From Toxoplasma gondii ME49 (lineage: Eukaryota > Apicomplexa > Conoidasida > Eucoccidiorida > Sarcocystidae), in assembly GCF_000006565.2 (NCBI RefSeq), contig NC_031480.1, forward strand, positions 2,237,975 through 2,301,974: DNA of 64,000 bases. The letters are read 5' to 3'. The notes under the pieces were generated by a model. That model was not told where the DNA came from. It searched no databases and worked only from the letters and a program-made list of their open reading frames with translations. Position 1 is the first letter of the stretch; each line of letters opens with the position of its first letter. Positions 1 through 10,570 of the stretch are shown here, in pieces. A program made the position numbers and the translations under genes.

Positions 1-2
1 GA

Positions 3-3000
3 TGGCGTGCAGGGACTGCCGACAAGCGTCGCTTCCGACTGGTGGGAACTGGCTCCCACGTTGACAGGACAGGCTCACATGCTTCGGTCTCTGACCCTGC
101 AGGACTCCTGGGTCCCCCGGCAGGCAGCTGTGGTCGAAAGAGTGGGAGTTCCGCTTCATCCTGTAGCGACCGAGCTACTTGGGGTTCTGTGGAGCGCGTA
201 CCTAATGCGTGTTCTATCGCAGCATCCCAAGCCACGCGGCAGCGACGATCCGCACATGATAATCAACCCGCAAATGAGGTGGCCAATCTTCCTGCAGGTT
301 TACCAGAAGAATCCGACGATGAGGAGGAAGACGCGTGGTGCGGGGATTCTGCTCATCCTGTTTCCGCTTTGGGAGGTGAGCAGGTATCAGCGACGAGTGC
401 CGTAATCAGTACCCTAGCGCGAGACGCTCCCCAGGTAAACTGCGGAAAACGGTCAGGGAGAAGCATCGATGAGCCCAACGATGGCGAAGGAACTGTTGGT
501 GGGACCCTGTCTGCCCGGGCTCCTGTGGAGCCTGCACAAGCATGTAACGGAGAGGCACAGAGGGTCCGCGACCGACAGTTTCCTCGTAATGGAGACAGAA
601 CTGCAGGCATACTGCTACCAAACGAGTCGATACTTGTTCTGGATGTTAATGCCAGCTTTCATGAGCCCCGCGTGGTTGTCGAGCAATCACAGGAGGACGT
701 CCACCCTGATAGCGACGGCAAGAAATCTTTTGACATGCATATTGAGACCGGCAGCTCCCCGAACAGCCACTGCAGGGAGACCGACCCACTGTGCACGTTT
801 ACAGCCACGCCATCGAGTGTTGTCGGGGCAAGTCCTTCTTCCACAAATGGGGAAACGGATCTAAAATGTTATCACCCCATCAACCACTCACGACGCCAGG
901 ATACGCTACGACATACTGTGTATCTGCAAAACCCATTACCTTGCGACGTTCATGTAAAATTTCATACTGAAGGAAATTATTTCAGCATCACCGAAATTAA
1001 GGTGGATAGAAACAGTGCAGTCGGAGAGCCTTACAATCCGAGAGCTGGCGAGGTGAGCGGATACCACTTGGACTTACCTACACGAAAATGAGCGCCGTCT
1101 ATAGTCCGTGAAAAGGATGAGTCCCCAACCCAGGCCACCGAGAGGCAAGTGGCAGGAACAGAGATCACATAATCCGGAACTGAACAGTAGAGAATCTGGT
1201 CTCTTTTGATGCAGGTCTGTCTGTCTCAGGGCGCCTCAACAGATCAGTTGGCTGGACTGAGCGCGTCGACGTATAACGGTTTCATATGTGTCCTTGTGAA
1301 TGAGAACACTGGATATGCGTAATCATGCTTGATTGGAGAACGATCGGGATAGCTACTGGATACCAGACTGCATAGCATTAGAGGCTGAGTGCTGTGAGGC
1401 TCTATACGCTATGCAGAACGAAGCCTGTGGTTGTAGAGAGCGTCGTCCTCCACGCGCTGCAGGATGCAAAGTTGAAGTAAAGAACGAATCTCTCAACTGA
1501 CGAATGCATAGAATGGCAAGGTTTATTTATTCCCGCGACCCCGCCGCTTCAAAAGAGTTCTAACACTATCTTCGCTTCAAAGTGCTTTCACGAACGGAAC
1601 GCTTCATGACATACAGGACAAACTAGGCGCTGTACTTTTTACACGATATTGTCATTAAGATCAGGACCGAAGGTAACGCCCATCTCAGAGAGGCATCGTC
1701 ACTTCGCGACCGATTCCTGCGGCAGTGCGGTGGAGTTTCTCATTCTTGTAACGCGAAGCTCTTTTGCGTCAGTATGCTGTTGGTGGACTGGGCACATGCA
1801 GGCGATGACGCTCAGACCCGGACAGAGCGGCAAACTCCACCTGCGGTTCGAACCGCCTCCCTTGTCATTCTGGAGCACACCACCTTTGACAGTTTTTCGG
1901 GCTTTCCTGGTTGCGTCGTTCCCGTCAGCCCCGTCAAACACCCGAGCACAGCGTTGGCCATTAGCTGCGTTCTGCCGCCAGCCAGCCGTACGACTGCAGG
2001 AGTCGACTGGCGACGTTCACTCTCGCAGCATCCCCGTATCTGGATATGATTATCCCATGGATGTGGTCACACCTCTGGCTTACAAGCCGTCTCTGTTTCG
2101 CGTTAGTTTTGGTCGAGTGCACCTTGCCGCGCGAAAGGCTGTCAAGCGAACAGTCGTGCTCTCCAACAGTTCTCTGGTCCTGGCTAAGTGGTCAATTTCC
2201 CATCTGCCGAGGGACACGACCTGCGCTATGGGCGCGACCCGGCCCCCCTTCCCCTCGACAAGTGGTCACCGCAAAACACGCACTGGAAATTCAAGCCAAC
2301 TTACATTATGTGTAAGTGAATATGTAACTGATAGTCCTGCGCAGAGGGCACGTTGCGAAAACACTACCATACGGAATGTATCTTAACGAAACGAAACTAC
2401 ACGAATTGCTCTGCAGCGTTTTTGATACCGTGCGCAAGCGGAGGTACATAACATAGGCGTATTGGTAGCGGGCTTGCGGTTATTTTCTACGACGATGATG
2501 AGGGTGATCAAACGCCTTTGTGTGCCATGCTCTCGTGAGTCTAAAGCATTTGGACAGACACTTCTGAACGGGCCGCAAAGGCCTCTTACCAATGTGGTGA
2601 GGGACGGCAGTGGACGGGTCAGCAGCCCCTAAAAAGCAGAAACACCAGCTGTGTGCTCATTAACCTACATCTGATCGTTCGAAATAAACCAGAGTTCTCC
2701 ATGCCATCGGTGAAACTCTACGCGAGACATGTTGTTCCGGCACTGCTTTACAGTCTTCTGATTGTTGTCATACACCCTTTGTGTCCTCAGAATAATACAG
2801 AGATGCCCGCTGACGACGCATCTGCTTTCCGGTTCGATATTCGTGACGGTGTCTTGGAACCTTGCAATAATGGCTCTGTGGGCAGCTTTCCAAAAGAAGT
2901 CTCCTCAGGGAAAGGAGAAAGCCACTCAATAGCTATTTTCTTCAAGTAAGGTGGCAACATCTATCGGTCTGAGTAATATTATTGAATATGCATGGTGCGT

Positions 3001-3722
3001 GGAGATTAACACATCCCTACTTTCAGACGGGTGCCGGTTCTGCTGCCTCTCTCAATGAGTGTATTCCATTACTGTCTCACCGCCACCTTTTACCCGTAGG
3101 CCGGAACAAAGGGGCAACGTGAATGTTTCCATTAGCAGGAACAGAGTGACAACGAGCGAATCCTATACAGTTACCTCTCAAGTATTGTACGCAAAACATT
3201 TTGCAACATGAACAATAATACCCACGGAAAACTGTGGTTGCGGAGCGTTCAAAGCAACGTGGTAGCTTGACAGATACTGGGGGTGAGGGTTCGATACGAT
3301 TGTTTAGCCATGAACGCACTGCCAAGGTGTTTCGCGAGCCTGCACCTCGATTTTTGCGCCAAGGTAGCGAATCGGCGGCCGGGTCACCAGGGTGTCTTGG
3401 ATCTTTACAAGAGATGCACCACGCCATCCGAGTGTTACCTGATTTCTTACCGTACCAGCTGTGTATCCTCGACGTTGGGAAGAAGGGTGTGACAATGGAT
3501 AAACAAGTTCAGAGTAAAAGACAGATCGCCCCACTGAGGCAGCTTGATCCGGCACATGTCCCTTTGCTTTGTGTCTCCTGGTCAAACTTACTCTAATGAT
3601 ACAGGCCACGGAAGGCAGCGTTTCACCGGTCCAGGTTTCAAATATGCGTCGAGTATGGACAGTCCGTTGAGTTTGAGCTCGAGGGTGTCGGAAGCATCGA
3701 CGAGGAAGACGATGCTTCGTAA
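3..3722 (+). CDS. ASH/Hydin-like repeat protein, 3' part (5' end outside window)
   Basis: The reading frame is already open at the left edge, so this is the C-terminal part of a larger spliced gene. Exons I can join in phase are 3-1052 (donor GTGAGC), 1802-2311 (donor GTAAGT), 2791-2945 and 3100-3181. The terminal exon is 3605-3722 with TAA. At least one exon between 3182 and 3604 is unresolved. The first exon is Ser/Asp/Glu-rich, then gives the beta-strand pattern HTVYLQNPLPCDVHVKF. Exon 2 has LRPGQSGKLHLRFEP and RTVVLSNSSLVLAKWSI. Exons 3-4 join to give an IFFKPEQRG turn, and the last exon ends with EYGQSVEFELEGVG. This alternation of an NP turn, a PG loop, an F-x-P turn and a final L-x-G strand is typical of ASH (ASPM-SPD2-Hydin) or MSP-like domains of axonemal and centrosomal proteins (Hydin, CFAP65, DLEC1). 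A role in the microgamete flagellum or centrosome is inference. Intron 1 carries sequence also found at 12.3-13.0 kb. Confidence 0.6.
1085..1770 (+). repeat. Segment duplicated at 12288-12965
   Basis: This stretch, inside intron 1 of the ASH gene, matches 12288-12965 in the same orientation. The match includes long near-identical runs from 'tatagtccgtgaaaaggatg' onward and the shared 'tttatttattcccgcgaccc' tract. It shows that the left-edge gene was part of the block duplicated further right. No coding potential was seen in it. Confidence 0.75.
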
Positions 3723-5046
3723 ATGCCGATTTGACTTCCTCCTTCACTGGAAAACTGCAAAAACAGATGTGATCCGTTCTTCAAGGTGGTTCTCCAATCC
3801 GGTAACTCGTCAGCTCTTGAACCTCTTCCGGACAAGGTGTCCCCAATGCAGTGCGATGAAGACCCAACGAGGCAACGCCGACGGTACAAGACATCAGAAG
3901 ACTGCGATCAACTCCTGAGATCGACCTACATTTATTAAGCATTGAGTGGCTCCAGCCCTCGTAGTCATGCCCATGTGAAAAGCGAAACGAACGCTCAGTT
4001 ATATCATTGGCGCGAGACTGAATGCATTTAGCTTCCGTCCTTTGAATCATTTAAGTGTATAATGCTAGTTGTCATCTTCCGGCAGCAATCCTTGAATACC
4101 AAATCATGTTAATTCCGTCCGTCGTACACACACCAGATTCCTCTGGGTGGTCTTTCACTTGCTGTGAATGTCAGGCTAAACCCCTCTCTACGAGATCTGC
4201 TGCCTTCCTGACATTTGTTGTATCTCCCCTGCTGACTGGTGGAATAAAACACGGATTCCTCTCTCACCACTTACGTTCCAGTCAGAGCACGCTGATAATA
4301 GGATCTGTGCTGAGCGCCGCAGGAACGTTGTTGGCCTGTGCGCTGCATTGAGTGCCTATATGGTCCGAAAATTGACCACCCCCTGCATATAGACTCCCTC
4401 AACACTCTGTCCCCCAACATCGCTGTGGAGGAGTCCGGCCACCCGACTGCTCAAAAGAGACATCCGAAACCACAATATGAATAAGATACGCTGGATGGAC
4501 GCCTATCGAATGCACACTCTCAAGCCGGCCAGGACAGTCTTCGGGGCTTCGTTGTCCCCTCGCCTGACTTTGACAAATATACTAAAAAACCGATTTCGGT
4601 TTCTCCTCAAACCTGTTGCTGAGAAAATGGAAACGAACGGATGTGCCGCATCCCTATTTGACGTTAAGCTGGGACGTCCTCTTGATTCGGCGAAAGGCGT
4701 ACCGCGACACCAACTCGGAAATCCGCAATCGTGTATCGCTTTGTCGGAAAAGCACTTTCACAGTGTCGCCACAGGTTCTTGCGAGGTAATCAAAATAGCG
4801 TGCGAGTATCAAAAGCATAACGCAGCACGAAGCGGGTTTCTGCTACCCTCGCGCCTAATGGGATTTACCTCTGCTCCCGACAAGGCAGTTTCCTTTCCGT
4901 AACAGGACTGACAAAATAAGATCGGGGGGTGCCCCGTTCCCCTACCTACATTATACCTCCGATACCACCGTTTCGCATTCAGAATGCATTGTTGTTTTTT
5001 CAAATAACTGTGCTTAAGACACTTGGAATCACTGTTCACTTCTGCA
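3723..5046. other. Duplicated spacer between ASH gene and family gene A
   Basis: From about 3890 this spacer is homologous to 13100-14274 and 15850-17035. From about 4741 to 5046 it is nearly identical to 7831-8136. It holds the 3' flank of the ASH gene and the 3' flank of family gene A, which meet tail to tail. A + strand open frame at 4477-4902 is discussed under rejected items. No RNA gene was recognised. Confidence 0.6.
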
Positions 5047-6201
5047 TCACGCGGGCTTTCTACGGCCACGGTGCGGACTCCTCGTTTCCTCCGCCAATTG
5101 CTCGATTTGCCGTTGGATTCCGTCTGCTTCAGCAATCATCTGACGAACTCTTTCACCGCTTTGTGCGTCTACCGACGGGGCCAGCAAGTCGTCGAGCCTC
5201 CTCTCGAGCTCCACCATTTCACGTTGCCGCTCTAGTGCTGCCTCGATGCGTAACACAGCAAGTTCTGCAATCTGATTTTCCACGCGCTGGCGGAGCACCT
5301 CGAGAGACCTCTGCCCTTCTCTTTCACGCTTTTCAGAGGCCACGCGTATAAACGCTTCCAGGGAGGCTTCTTCACCCCTTAACGATTCGTCCTGTCGGGT
5401 GGCTTCTCGGCGTGCCCGTTGTAGCCTCTGATGACTCAAGAGGATATCACAGGCCCGTATACCTTGACCGTGACCTCGTCTAAACAAACTAGCAAGACGC
5501 TCATGCTGCCCCTCCAGTGCCGCTATTCGATCAGCTGCCTCACGCGCGGCAGCCCGTCTCCGTTCTCGTGTCCGCATAAGCGCCCCCACAGCTGTCTCTA
5601 CAATGTTGCACTCCCGGCAGAGATGAGGGGGTTGAAGCAAACCTCTACCGCTTCCGAAAAAATGGACTAGAGGCAATGCGCCCGCACCACTGGCAGCAGC
5701 GGCTGAGGAAGATTGCACTGATGGTGCGACTGCACCTGTAGCTCCCTGGTCAGAGAGGTGTTGGCCACCTGTCCCCAACATCATAGGCGTGCGCACACTG
5801 GCACCACTTTGTTGCACAACTCCACTGGCTCCTGAAGGCCGCGGAGACGGGGTCCGCCGTGGTGGCAAAGGTGGGGTAGTGCCGTTTCCGTTGTCGGCAC
5901 CTTGACTCCTCTTTTCCGACTCTCTGTCAGAAAGCCGCCGAGCAATCGAAGCCTGCAGCGGAACTCGGACATGGTTCTGTAAAGGCAAACCACGACCTGT
6001 TTCTGCAAAGTAGTTTCCTTTATTCAAGGATCCGCACGATTTCGATCTTAGCCTGTGCGTATTGGCTCCCCAAGCTGTTTCTTCGTGAATTGATAGGTGG
6101 AGACGATTTTGATGGTCCTCCAGACAATCGTACCTGATTACGCATTTTGTCGCACCAAGAGCCAGAAATGTACAAATGGGTTTAGGTGTTCGACCGCACA
6201 C
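5047..6201 (-). CDS. Tandem coiled-coil family protein, copy A
   Basis: This is an unrecognised family with four copies in this window. The main open frame gives about 384 codons: a polar N-terminal part, a proline-rich stretch (about residues 108-124, TTPPLPPRRTPSPRP), a Ser/Ala linker, a single CxxC (195/198, LCREC), then about 160 residues of Arg/Glu/Leu coiled coil. It ends in a basic tail, RGRRKPA. The upstream limit is a GTG. The frame is open back to a TGA at about 6235 and contains no usable ATG before residue 140, so a 5' exon or another start must exist and was not found. The N-terminal half matches copies C and D almost exactly, while the C-terminal half matches copy B, so the gene is a mosaic. 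No signal peptide or membrane segment was seen. Function is unknown; a scaffold or adaptor would be a guess. Confidence 0.6.
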   Translation of the reverse strand: MCGRTPKPICTFLALGATKCVIRYDCLEDHQNRLHLSIHEETAWGANTHRLRSKSCGSLNKGNYFAETGRGLPLQNHVRVPLQASIARRLSDRESEKRSQGADNGNGTTPPLPPRRTPSPRPSGASGVVQQSGASVRTPMMLGTGGQHLSDQGATGAVAPSVQSSSAAAASGAGALPLVHFFGSGRGLLQPPHLCRECNIVETAVGALMRTRERRRAAAREAADRIAALEGQHERLASLFRRGHGQGIRACDILLSHQRLQRARREATRQDESLRGEEASLEAFIRVASEKREREGQRSLEVLRQRVENQIAELAVLRIEAALERQREMVELERRLDDLLAPSVDAQSGERVRQMIAEADGIQRQIEQLAEETRSPHRGRRKPA

Positions 6202-6413
6202 ACGCAGTGGGTTCTTTCTCCTTTCACTACTCCTTCAGACTTGACATGCGTGCTGAAGTCGCCGGGCTCGCTGCACCGTTCGGCGCCGCGAAAAGGGCAG
6301 ACACATCCAACGCCACATCGGGAACACCTTACTGTATCAGATATTATAGATACGAATGGTGAGTATAAGGGGCTGCTCTTAGCCAACTATAAGATTATGC
6401 TGTCGCCGAATGT
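5640..6413 (-). repeat. Block shared by copies A, C and D
   Basis: This covers the N-terminal half and upstream region of family gene A. It is nearly identical to about 14870-15618 (copy C) and 17631-18405 (copy D). The match runs past the open frame into upstream DNA, so it reflects recent segmental duplication or gene conversion rather than protein constraint alone. In copies A and C it stops at an assembly gap. Confidence 0.8.
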
Positions 6414-6433
6414 NNNNNNNNNNNNNNNNNNNN
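6414..6433. other. Assembly gap (20 N)
   Basis: Twenty undetermined bases lie exactly where the duplicated upstream region of family copy A ends. In copy D the sequence continues without interruption past the corresponding point, so this is a contig join in repeated DNA, not a biological boundary that can be trusted. Confidence 0.95.
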
Positions 6434-6669
6434 AGTTGGTTCTGTTTCTCAAGAATTATCACCGTAACTATGCTCTGCTAACGCAGTAGAAGTTGGATCT
6501 AGTAATCAAAGACCTTCAAGACCTACTTTCTGTTACAGATTATAAACTGGGATCGCAGGTGTATATATACGACAATTTTCTGGGTTGTACATACTACTAG
6601 TTGAACTGATGACACAGGTGGAAGCAAGACGTCCGCCTAGCGCCGCTTTGAAAAACGAATCATGGTGCC

Positions 6670-7434
6670 ATGACGGATCCAGCTAGGTGTATTCGTGCAA
6701 GCAACGACACGGCTCTGGGAGATGAGCCTAATGTCGTCGATGAGAGTAGTTCCGGATTCTCGACCCCTGCAGTGTGCCTACTGTGGCATTTGCTTGATTG
6801 TGACCAGCGGCACATCGCTGGCTTCGCCTTTCAAAGACGCACTGAAGTGGATAGCTGGGAGGGATGCAGTGGCCGTCCCATCATGATGGACACAAATCGC
6901 ATTGACGATCTGACTCCGGAAGAGCCAAAGCTCTTCTATCTGGTCCTCTCCAATGCCTGCTACATCCCGGCAACTTTCTGCATTTCAGCGGCGCGATTCG
7001 CATCTGTACCCGTTGACTGCGGCACTCCAGAGCACGCGGTTAGGCAGGGAGAGGACACGAAGAGGACAGCAACACTTCAAGTGAAGGAAACGCAGCTCCC
7101 AGGCGATGGTTTGTCTTTTCGCGAAATCCCAGCTGCTGTCCGTTCAATTCAGTCAAGAACCCAAAGAAGCATGCAAGAGCGTAGGAACACCATAGCCGCT
7201 TTGCCACCAACGCAAGAAGGTGCCGTTCACTGGTGCCATGAAGCAGGAGATGTGCGAGGCCTTCCTTTGGAAGTTAAGCGAGTATCAAGCAGACAGAACA
7301 GAGCAGCGATCGATGCAAATTACAACCTCAGACAGGTTTTGCATCGATATGTTAGCCACAACATTACATTAGTGCTAGATATCGCAGGAATATCTCTTGC
7401 CTACGCTTTGGATTGCTACCAATTTCAGTCCTAG
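6670..7434 (+). CDS. ASH-like open frame between family copies A and B
   Basis: A 254-codon frame begins at an ATG. Residues 75-110 read like an ASH/Hydin strand pair (PEEPKLFYLVLSNACYIPAT, then CISAARFASVP), resembling the repeats of the left-edge gene without being a copy of its visible exons. The rest is polar and unrecognised. It occupies the position where an ASH-gene segment would be expected in each duplicated unit. It could be one exon of a larger gene with a donor near 7218 (AAG then GTGCCG), or a relic that happens to remain open. No neighbouring exon was identified. Confidence 0.35.
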   Translation: MTDPARCIRASNDTALGDEPNVVDESSSGFSTPAVCLLWHLLDCDQRHIAGFAFQRRTEVDSWEGCSGRPIMMDTNRIDDLTPEEPKLFYLVLSNACYIPATFCISAARFASVPVDCGTPEHAVRQGEDTKRTATLQVKETQLPGDGLSFREIPAAVRSIQSRTQRSMQERRNTIAALPPTQEGAVHWCHEAGDVRGLPLEVKRVSSRQNRAAIDANYNLRQVLHRYVSHNITLVLDIAGISLAYALDCYQFQS

Positions 7435-8136
7435 GTGTCGATGACCGTAGTCGTGTCGCTGTCTCTGCACACAGGCTCCTTCACCATTCTTTGCTCCGAT
7501 ACCGCTCTCGCAGGTGTCTTTCAACTAGTGTGTTCAGTAGAGACATCATCAATAGGCTGTTCACATCATGAATAGGATATGTTCGGTGGACGCCTGTGAA
7601 CGTATACTTTCGAACCCGCCAGGGCAATCTTCAGGGTTTCGTTATCCCCACGAGTGACATTGCCATCTACACTGGAAAACCAGTTTCGGTTTCTCCAGAA
7701 GCCTGTTGCTGAGAAAATGGTAACGAACGTATGTGCCGGATTCACATATGAAGTGCAATTAGGATGTCCTCTTGATTCGGCGACAGGCGCACCACGACAC
7801 CAACTGGGAAATCCGCAATCGTGTATCGCTTTGTCAGAAAAGCATTTTCACAGTGTCGCCAAAGGTGCTTGCGAGGTAATCAAAATAGCGTGCGAGTATC
7901 AAAAGCATAACGCAGCACGAAGCGGGTTTCTGCTACCCTCGCGCCTAATGGGATTTACCTCTGCTCCCGACAAGGCAGTTTCCTTTCCGTAACAGGACTG
8001 ACAAAATAAGATCGGGGGGTGCCCCGTTCCCCTACCTACATTATACCTCCGATACCACCGTTTCGCATTCAGAATGCATTGTTGTTTTTTCAAATAACTG
8101 TGCTTAAGACACTTGGAATCACTGTTCACTTCTGCA
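7435..8136. other. Duplicated 3' flank of family copy B
   Basis: This spacer is homologous to 4480-5046. The last 300 bases are almost identical between the two. It contains the region downstream of the copy B stop codon and a + strand frame at 7654-7992 that corresponds to part of 4477-4902. No independent gene is supported. Confidence 0.6.
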
Positions 8137-9225
8137 TCACGCGGGCTTTCTACGGCCACGGCGCGGTCTCCTCGTTTCCTCCGCCAATTGCTCGATTTGC
8201 CGTTGGACTGCTTCTTCTTCTGCACTCAGCCGAAGATATTCTTCGTCGTCTTCTGCGACTAAGGCCAGGGCCAGTAAGTCTCCGCGCCTCCTCTCGAGCT
8301 CCACCATTTCACGTTGCCGCTCTAGTGCTGCCTCGACGCGTAACACAGCAAGTTCTGCAGTCTGATTTTCCACGCGCTGGCGGAGCACCTCGAGAGACCT
8401 CTGCCCTTCTCTTTCACGCTTTTCAGAGGCCACGCGTATAAACGCTTCCAGGGAGGCTTCTTCTCCCCGTAGCGTTTCTTCCTGTCGGGTGGCCTCTCGG
8501 CGCGCCCGTTGTAGCGCCCGGTGACTCACAAGGATATCACTTGGCCGTGCACCTTGACTGTGCTCTCCCTGGGTGGAGGAACTGACAAGAAGAGCATGTT
8601 GGGACTCCAGTGCCGCTATTCGCTCAGCTGCCTCACGCGCGCCAGCCCGTCTGCGGTGTCTTATGCTTTGAAGCACGCCTACAGCTGCCTCTACAGTGTG
8701 GCACGCATGACATAGAGGGACTTCAGGAGAACTGCTACGGCTTCCGAAAAACTGGATTAGAGGCAATGCACCCTCAACACTGACAGCACTAGATGAGGAA
8801 GATTGCACTGATGGTGCGACTGAACCTGTAGCTCCCTGGTCAGAGAGATGTTGGCCACCTGTCCCCAACATCGTAGGCGTGCCCACACCGGCAGCTCCTT
8901 GTTGGACAACTCCACTGGCTCCTGAAGGCCGCGGAGACGGGGTCCGCCGTGGTGGCAAAGGTGGGGTAGTGCCGTTTCCGTTGTCGGAACCTTGGCTCCT
9001 CTTTTCCGACTCCCTGTCAGAAAGCCGCCGAGCAATCGAAGCCTGCAGCGGAACTCGGACATGTTTCTGTAAAGCCAGACCACGACCTACTTCAGCAGAC
9101 ATGTCACCTTCATCCACGAAACGGAAATCATTTGATCTCACGCCGTGTTGTGTGCAATTCCCGTCACGGTCTCTCTCAGTTTTGCCGTGAATCGCTAGGC
9201 GAAAAGGATTCTGCTGTTCCACCAC
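8137..9225 (-). CDS. Tandem coiled-coil family protein, copy B
   Basis: This is the most divergent N-terminus of the four copies, yet still open and alignable (for example QQNPFRLAIH against HQNRLHLSIH in copy A). That supports the N-terminal region being coding even though no ATG precedes it; the upstream end is a GTG and an in-frame TGA lies about ten codons further up. The proline-rich stretch, the CxxC (LCHAC) and the coiled coil are all present. The last 150 residues are almost the same as copy A, including the RGRRKPA tail, except for a variable patch near the C-terminus (LALVAEDDEEYLRL in B against LAPSVDAQSGERVRQ in A). Function is unknown. Confidence 0.6.
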   Translation of the reverse strand: MVEQQNPFRLAIHGKTERDRDGNCTQHGVRSNDFRFVDEGDMSAEVGRGLALQKHVRVPLQASIARRLSDRESEKRSQGSDNGNGTTPPLPPRRTPSPRPSGASGVVQQGAAGVGTPTMLGTGGQHLSDQGATGSVAPSVQSSSSSAVSVEGALPLIQFFGSRSSSPEVPLCHACHTVEAAVGVLQSIRHRRRAGAREAAERIAALESQHALLVSSSTQGEHSQGARPSDILVSHRALQRARREATRQEETLRGEEASLEAFIRVASEKREREGQRSLEVLRQRVENQTAELAVLRVEAALERQREMVELERRRGDLLALALVAEDDEEYLRLSAEEEAVQRQIEQLAEETRRPRRGRRKPA

Positions 9226-10339
9226 ATCGCCGCGCCTGATTGAGCATTTTGGAACTCAAGCAGCCAAGAAGGTACTGATGGTGTTGGATGCTCGGACGTA
9301 CACAAGCGGTGAAGTTCTTCTCTTTTTGTACTCGTTCAATCGTGACATTTGTGGTGAATACGCCCTGCCCGCCGCATCGCTCGGCAGCAGCGATGGGGGC
9401 ATTCACAACCAACACCATAGGAAATCTTCCTGTGGCGGATACTACCGGTGCGTATGTTGAGCAAAAGTGGCTTATCTCAGCTAACAGTGATAATGGACTG
9501 TGGTACAACCAATGTGCCATAAAGTGTGAAATTCTTCGAAGACATTGTGGAGTCATATTTCTTTCACACGCCTTGTTACCTGGTTTCGTTGTCTTCCCAC
9601 GAAGACAGAAACGCCAGCAACACCAGGACTAGGTTGTGCATATTGCCGAAAGCACGCGATGGAGGCGAACAACACACGGCCCCGTCATAAAACGATCCTC
9701 CGACGCAGTTCCGGCTATGCATCCTCAGGGTGACTTTCCTGAAGGTACTAAACTCCACACGACGGGGTAAGCGTCACCTTTTCTGCGAACCCAGAATGAT
9801 GAAGTACGAACAACGAGCTCGTAATTGATATTCAAAGTACGCTTGTTGGCTCTCTGCCCTTAGCTACGCGTTTCGCCACGACGTTAACGCCACAGCTCGC
9901 CAGTCAGTTTAGCAGGCTGGTCACACTTGTAGCGCAAATACGCAAATCTTCGCAGGCAGGAGCGACGATTGACTGAACTTCTGCAGCAAGTTCCTTCACT
10001 CAGCTCTCCCTGTGAAACAAGGATGCGTCCATTCTCAAACTTCATGCGTTCCATGGCAGCTGTTCAAACGTCACACGCTGGCAGAGCAACGCCGAATGAA
10101 AGGATAGGTCCGACCCAAGACAGAGATAGGAAAGACACCGCATCATGTCTATCCCTGTACAGCATTTGTAGCTTTCGTCTGTTTGAAAATTGTACGCTAA
10201 ATCACAAAACAGCGGCAACGTGAACGGATTCATACGAGTACTGAAGTGTGTACATGGCAGGAACTACGCGTCGCTGAACAGGGGCCCTCGCACGTACACC
10301 CCTCGTTTGTTTGAAGTCGGCCCGTGATCCCAACTTGCG
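9226..10339. repeat. Copy of the DNA downstream of the giant gene
   Basis: From about 9583 this stretch matches 18813 onward in the same orientation. Both share the run 'ttacctggtttcgt' plus 'gtcttccca', then the 'gacagaaa' and 'gccagcaac' runs and the following hundreds of bases with scattered differences. The right-hand counterpart is the 3' flank of the giant minus-strand gene, so this is a duplicated 3' flank. No gene was seen in it. Confidence 0.7.
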
Positions 10340-10570
10340 TGGCGATGATCCTCGATTGTATCCTTGTGTTGTTCAATTGTTAGCGAATAAACTTTGGTTC
10401 TCTGCTACCTGCTTCTGTGGCGCGAAATGCATGAGTGAACGGTGTTGCTTCAATTTAAAACACGTGAAACAGACAAAAGTATTGGCACACTCTTTCGCTC
10501 TTCTACTTCGCGTCACTGCCGCATCAACGGCAACCTTGGTGGTGGTGGCTCGCTCTGAAGCTGTATCCCC
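10340..10570 (-). pseudogene. Degenerate copy of the 3' end of the giant gene
   Basis: On the minus strand this region aligns to the last codons of the giant gene at 19635-19830. The giant gene codes VFQIEATSFAHALRTRA; the copy codes VF-stop-IEATPFTHAFRAT, where a CAG codon has become TAA. The following bases 'gagaaccaaagtttattcgctaacaa' correspond to the giant gene's 'gagaatcaaagtctctttgctgacaa'. The rest of the 16.6 kb coding sequence is absent, so this is a truncated, non-functional remnant carried along with the duplicated block. Confidence 0.65.

Noticed and set aside
4477..4902. 141-codon + strand frame with a related frame at 7654-7992
   Set aside because: The two are nearly identical because the DNA is duplicated. 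In the homologous 3' flanks of copies C and D the frame has a stop after FPRDV and then falls apart, so it looks like open non-coding 3' flank.
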